A stretch of DNA of 7,268 bases, taken from positions 1 through 7,268 of the forward strand of contig JAUQQI010000122.1 of NCBI GenBank assembly GCA_030549955.1. Reading direction: 5' to 3'. Shown here piece after piece: positions 4,755 through 7,268 of the stretch (the stretch's first letter is position 1; each line of letters begins with the position of its first letter). Source of the stretch: Chloroflexota bacterium (GTDB lineage: Bacteria; Chloroflexota; Dehalococcoidia; JAUQQI01). The position numbers and the translations under genes are program-made. The notes under the pieces were generated by a model. That model had not been told where the DNA came from and made no database searches. It saw only the letters and a list, made by a program, of their open reading frames with translations.

Positions 4755-7268
4755 ACCCAGGGCCGCTGTCGTAGGGGATGTCGGGCTGAGGCAAGTAGGT
4801 TCGGGCATCGGCCCCGTGGGCCCAGACGGACGCCGGGGCGGCCGTACCCTCAACCGTCGCCACGAAATAGTACTTGTTAACCGGGTCCCGGGCCGCCTCG
4901 ACCGGGACGTTGTTAAAGACCCAGCGGGGGTGGGTGCCGCCGGCGCCCTGGACCTGGACGACGGCATCGGCCCCCTTAACCGGTTCGAGAATGCCAGTAT
5001 TGAGGCTGCGGAACAAGATTACCCGGTTCGGGAACCCGGCCGGGGCCGAGGCCCGGGTCTGCGGGTCGAGCAGGTCGACCCCAATGTTTACGTGGGTGGC
5101 CTGCCCCACCGGTGCCGGCTGCCCGCCGGCATGGGGCCAGACCACCTGAACTGACGGCTCCGGCTGATTGAAGGCGCCCACGGCCACCGGACTCTGAGCT
5201 GGCAGGTAAGTTCGGGCATCGGCCCCGTGGGCCCAGACGTTGGTCCGGTAGGGGACCCCTTTTACCTCGACCAGGAAGAAATCTTTGCTCCGGGCCGGGT
5301 CAAGGCCGGGCGACTCAAAGAAGCCGACGGGCACGTCGTTAAAGACCCAGGCCGGAAAGGCTTTATCGCCCACCCGCCGGATAACCGGCTGGCCCGGCCG
5401 ACTCTGATACCGGGCCGCAACATTCACGGCATTCCCGGCGGCATCCACCAGGTTTGAGGCCCGGCGCAGCCGGACTTCGACCGGCAGGTTGCAGGCCACC
5501 GGCTGGAGGCTATCGGCTTCAAAAAGGTAGACCAGGACGTTCACCAGCGGCGCCTTTTCGACCGGCTGGGGCCGACCCGCCTGGTCGTGGGGAAACACAA
5601 GCTCAATCCTGGCATCAACCATGCCGGCGGCGGCATTCGGCGACTGGACCCGCAAACTGTAAGCCCGGCCCGGCTCCAGGTTAAGCTGAATCAGGCCGGC
5701 GGCCGGATTCAGCCGGTTGGAACCCACCGGACCCACCACGACAACGGTCCAGCCCGGTTGCCACCGCGGAATGAGCTTCCCCCCAGCCAGGTTGAGGGTA
5801 AGACGCGTCGGGGCATTCGCCCGAACCTCGAGGCGGTCCGGGGCCGGCCGCCAGACGAAGAGCTGAGCCGCCGGGACCGGACTTTCGGCCGCAATGCCGG
5901 CCTCCGGCAGGTTCAGCATCCGCCCCAGGGCCCAGCCGTTGTCGGCGACCAGCCGGAAGGCTGGGCCCTGGGGTGTATCAAACCACTGAAAGCCGGTCGG
6001 CTGCACCGCCCTGATAAACTCCGAGGCGGCGCGGAAAGCCAGGGCATTCGGCTTCGGGGCGCCGTCCGGCGTAAAGAGGCCGTAGGTGTTCTCGGTTGGG
6101 TTCGCCCCAACCGCCAGGTCGTTGGCCTGCCACTTGAACGCCCCTACCCGGCCCTGGGCAAATGACCTGAGCAGAACCGCCGACTCATAGAGGGCCGCCT
6201 CGGCCGGGTCAAGCTGGTAAGTCGCAAACCCGAACTCCTCGAAGAGCACCGGCCGGTCGGGGAACAGCCGCGAAAGGGTATCGAGGGCCTGGAACATCCG
6301 GTTAAAGTTCACGGCGGTTGCCTGGGGGAACCGGTGCCAGGAGATGAAATCCAGGCTGCGGTTCGCCGGCAGCGAGGCCAGGATCAGGTCGCTGTAGCCG
6401 ACAGTGACGGGTTTTTCAGGGTCGGCCTGCTTTACTGGCCATAGCCGGGCACTTATCCAGGCCTCCAGGGTCTGGTCCAGGGCCTGAATCAGCGGCTGCC
6501 ACCTGGCCGAATCGGGCGAGGCAATATAGTCGGCGACCGAGACCGCGTAGTCCCGGGCAGCCACCCAGGTCGCGGCATCGGCCGCGAACTCCCGGAAGAG
6601 GCGGTAATTGTTGGCGTAGTAGTACGCCTGAGTATCATCGAACCGCTCGGGGATGAGCTCCCGGCCCTCCTCCTGCCGCCACCGGGGAATATCGGTCCGG
6701 GAAACCCGCTCACCATAAACCTTGATGAGGGCGTCGGTCTGAAGGGGCGGCGGACCGCCCGGGTAAATCGCCACGGCCAGGTCCTGATAGTGGGGCTCAT
6801 TCTTAAGGTCATACCCGAGAATCGCCGGGTTTCCCCGGTATCGGGTAGCGATGGCCTGATTAAGGGCGGCCTCCCGAGCGAGGTCGTCTTCCCGGTAATC
6901 GTTAAAAGTTATAAGGAGATACAGGTTCCGGCTGGCGGCGAGGTTAACTACCGTGTCGAGCTTTGACCAGCGACCCGCCCGAATGTCCCGAGCCAGGGCA
7001 GACCGGACAAAAATTCGTACCGCCCTGACGCCCAACCCGGCAAGCCTGTCGAAGTCGGCGGCGACCAGGTCCGGGTCGAACTGCCCGTCTTCCCAGTAGA
7101 CCCAGGCCCGGTCGGTCGGGCCGGCATAGTTTGCCCCGACCAGAAAAACCGCCTGACCCGACGGGTCGACAAACGTGGACCCGGTAAACCGCAGCGGACT
7201 CACGTCGGCCCGGGCTTGCCGGGGCCCGAAAACCACCGGGCCTACCAGCAGGCCCAGCAAGAACAGTA
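4747..7268 (-). CDS. Secreted GH5-like glycoside hydrolase with duplicated C-terminal module, 5' end missing
   Basis: Large exported glycosidase; residues below are counted from a TTG at 7260, where 837 residues remain. The true start is probably just beyond the right edge, because the frame is open to the end and the window begins inside the hydrophobic core of a signal peptide (LFLLGLLVGPVVFG, cleavage likely after RQARA, residue 18). Residues ~22-420 form a cellulase/mannanase-like TIM barrel: VDPSGQAVFLVGANY at 31-45, the acid/base E155 in GYDLKNEP, and the nucleophile probably E342 in VLFEEFGFAT. A beta-rich region spans ~425-545. Two copies of a ~120-135-residue module follow, each ending in VWAHGADARTYLP. 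The protein ends SGPGCE. It is first in a two-gene operon with the overlapping glycosidase downstream. Probable role is exopolysaccharide or plant-type glucan/mannan cleavage outside the cell; the substrate is unknown. Confidence 0.88.
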   Translation of the reverse strand, partial: LFLLGLLVGPVVFGPRQARADVSPLRFTGSTFVDPSGQAVFLVGANYAGPTDRAWVYWEDGQFDPDLVAADFDRLAGLGVRAVRIFVRSALARDIRAGRWSKLDTVVNLAASRNLYLLITFNDYREDDLAREAALNQAIATRYRGNPAILGYDLKNEPHYQDLAVAIYPGGPPPLQTDALIKVYGERVSRTDIPRWRQEEGRELIPERFDDTQAYYYANNYRLFREFAADAATWVAARDYAVSVADYIASPDSARWQPLIQALDQTLEAWISARLWPVKQADPEKPVTVGYSDLILASLPANRSLDFISWHRFPQATAVNFNRMFQALDTLSRLFPDRPVLFEEFGFATYQLDPAEAALYESAVLLRSFAQGRVGAFKWQANDLAVGANPTENTYGLFTPDGAPKPNALAFRAASEFIRAVQPTGFQWFDTPQGPAFRLVADNGWALGRMLNLPEAGIAAESPVPAAQLFVWRPAPDRLEVRANAPTRLTLNLAGGKLIPRWQPGWTVVVVGPVGSNRLNPAAGLIQLNLEPGRAYSLRVQSPNAAAGMVDARIELVFPHDQAGRPQPVEKAPLVNVLVYLFEADSLQPVACNLPVEVRLRRASNLVDAAGNAVNVAARYQSRPGQPVIRRVGDKAFPAWVFNDVPVGFFESPGLDPARSKDFFLVEVKGVPYRTNVWAHGADARTYLPAQSPVAVGAFNQPEPSVQVVWPHAGGQPAPVGQATHVNIGVDLLDPQTRASAPAGFPNRVILFRSLNTGILEPVKGADAVVQVQGAGGTHPRWVFNNVPVEAARDPVNKYYFVATVEGTAAPASVWAHGADARTYLPQPDIPYDSGPGCE
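4789..5145 (-). repeat. C-terminal module, copy B (residues 706-824)
   Basis: Second copy of the internal duplication in the large glycosidase. It starts near VVWPHAGGQPAPV, contains VNIGVDLLDP and WVFNNVPVEAARDPVNKYYF, and ends in VWAHGADARTYLP. The pattern of WVFN-VPV followed by a K-YF/DFF-V strand matches copy A. It is probably a beta-sandwich surface or carbohydrate-binding domain; I do not recognise a named family. Confidence 0.75.
4800..4828. repeat. 29-bp direct repeat, copy 1
   Basis: Identical at every base to 5211-5239. It encodes, on the minus strand, the VWAHGADAR part of module B. Identity at all synonymous positions contrasts with the divergence of the rest of the module. Confidence 0.9.
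5200..5604 (-). repeat. C-terminal module, copy A (residues 553-687)
   Basis: First copy of the internal duplication. It starts near LVFPHDQAGRPQPV, contains VNVLVYLFEADS and WVFNDVPVGFFESPGLDPAR, and ends in VWAHGADARTYLP. The ends of the two copies are exactly 137 codons apart. Copy A is longer than B, mainly through differences in the middle loop (ASNLVDAAGNAVNVAARYQ region). Confidence 0.75.
5211..5239. repeat. 29-bp direct repeat, copy 2
   Basis: Identical at every base to 4800-4828, 411 bp (137 codons) away. It encodes the VWAHGADAR part of module A. Confidence 0.9.

Noticed and set aside
4755..4967. Upstream extension of the downstream glycosidase to an earlier start at 4967
   Set aside because: The extra 71 residues are Arg/Ser/Pro/Thr-rich and lie inside the neighbouring gene. 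The GTG at 4754 places a proper signal peptide at the N-terminus.
4800..5239. Possibility that the 29-bp repeats are part of a CRISPR array or mobile-element ends
   Set aside because: Only two copies exist, 411 bp apart, both in frame inside one coding sequence at the ends of homologous protein modules.
5587..6165. Plus-strand open frame inside the large glycosidase
   Set aside because: It is a composition-driven shadow of the glycosidase, basic and proline-rich with no motif.

Overview
The window is GC-rich bacterial DNA, with dense GGCC/CCGG words by eye, packed almost wall to wall with genes on both strands. The gene repertoire suggests a member of the Chloroflexota: a NarL-type regulator beside signal-less trypsin-like proteases, and secreted glycosidases, one ending in a tail resembling the LPLV-R-N endings I recall from secreted Chloroflexota proteins. 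This assignment is an inference and has not been tested by any search.

Layout from left to right. (1) Positions 1-511, minus strand: the N-terminal 170 residues of a UbiA/MenA-like membrane prenyltransferase, cut by the left edge. (2) A 35-bp divergent intergenic region (512-546) with back-to-back -10-like sequences sharing one TATA core. (3) Positions 547-1179, plus strand: a NarL/LuxR-type response regulator whose receiver domain keeps the phospho-acceptor Asp but has lost the acidic pair and the conserved Thr and Lys. (4) Positions 1274-2170 and 2176-2778, plus strand: tandem paralogous HtrA/DegP-type (S1C) serine proteases with complete catalytic triads. The first has a PDZ domain, the second has none, and neither has a signal peptide. 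(5) Positions 2779-2882: a convergent junction of 104 bp holding a 14-bp palindrome but no clear terminator. (6) Positions 7268-4747 and then 4754-2883, minus strand: two secreted clan-A glycoside hydrolases overlapping by 8 bp, so probably translationally coupled. The upstream one is GH5-like with a duplicated C-terminal module and is cut at its 5' end by the right window edge. The downstream one has a different TIM-barrel glycosidase domain plus a fibronectin-III-like domain.

The left half looks like a regulator plus a small intracellular protease pair, possibly a protein quality-control or signalling unit. The right half looks like an exported polysaccharide-degrading or remodelling pair. 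Nothing in the sequence links the two halves, which converge on the 2779-2882 junction. I see no tRNA, rRNA, CRISPR array, insertion sequence or integration site. The most noteworthy features are the degenerate receiver domain, the signal-less PDZ-plus/PDZ-minus protease pair, and the duplicated WAHGADARTYLP-terminated module in the large glycosidase. None amounts to clear proof of a new system.
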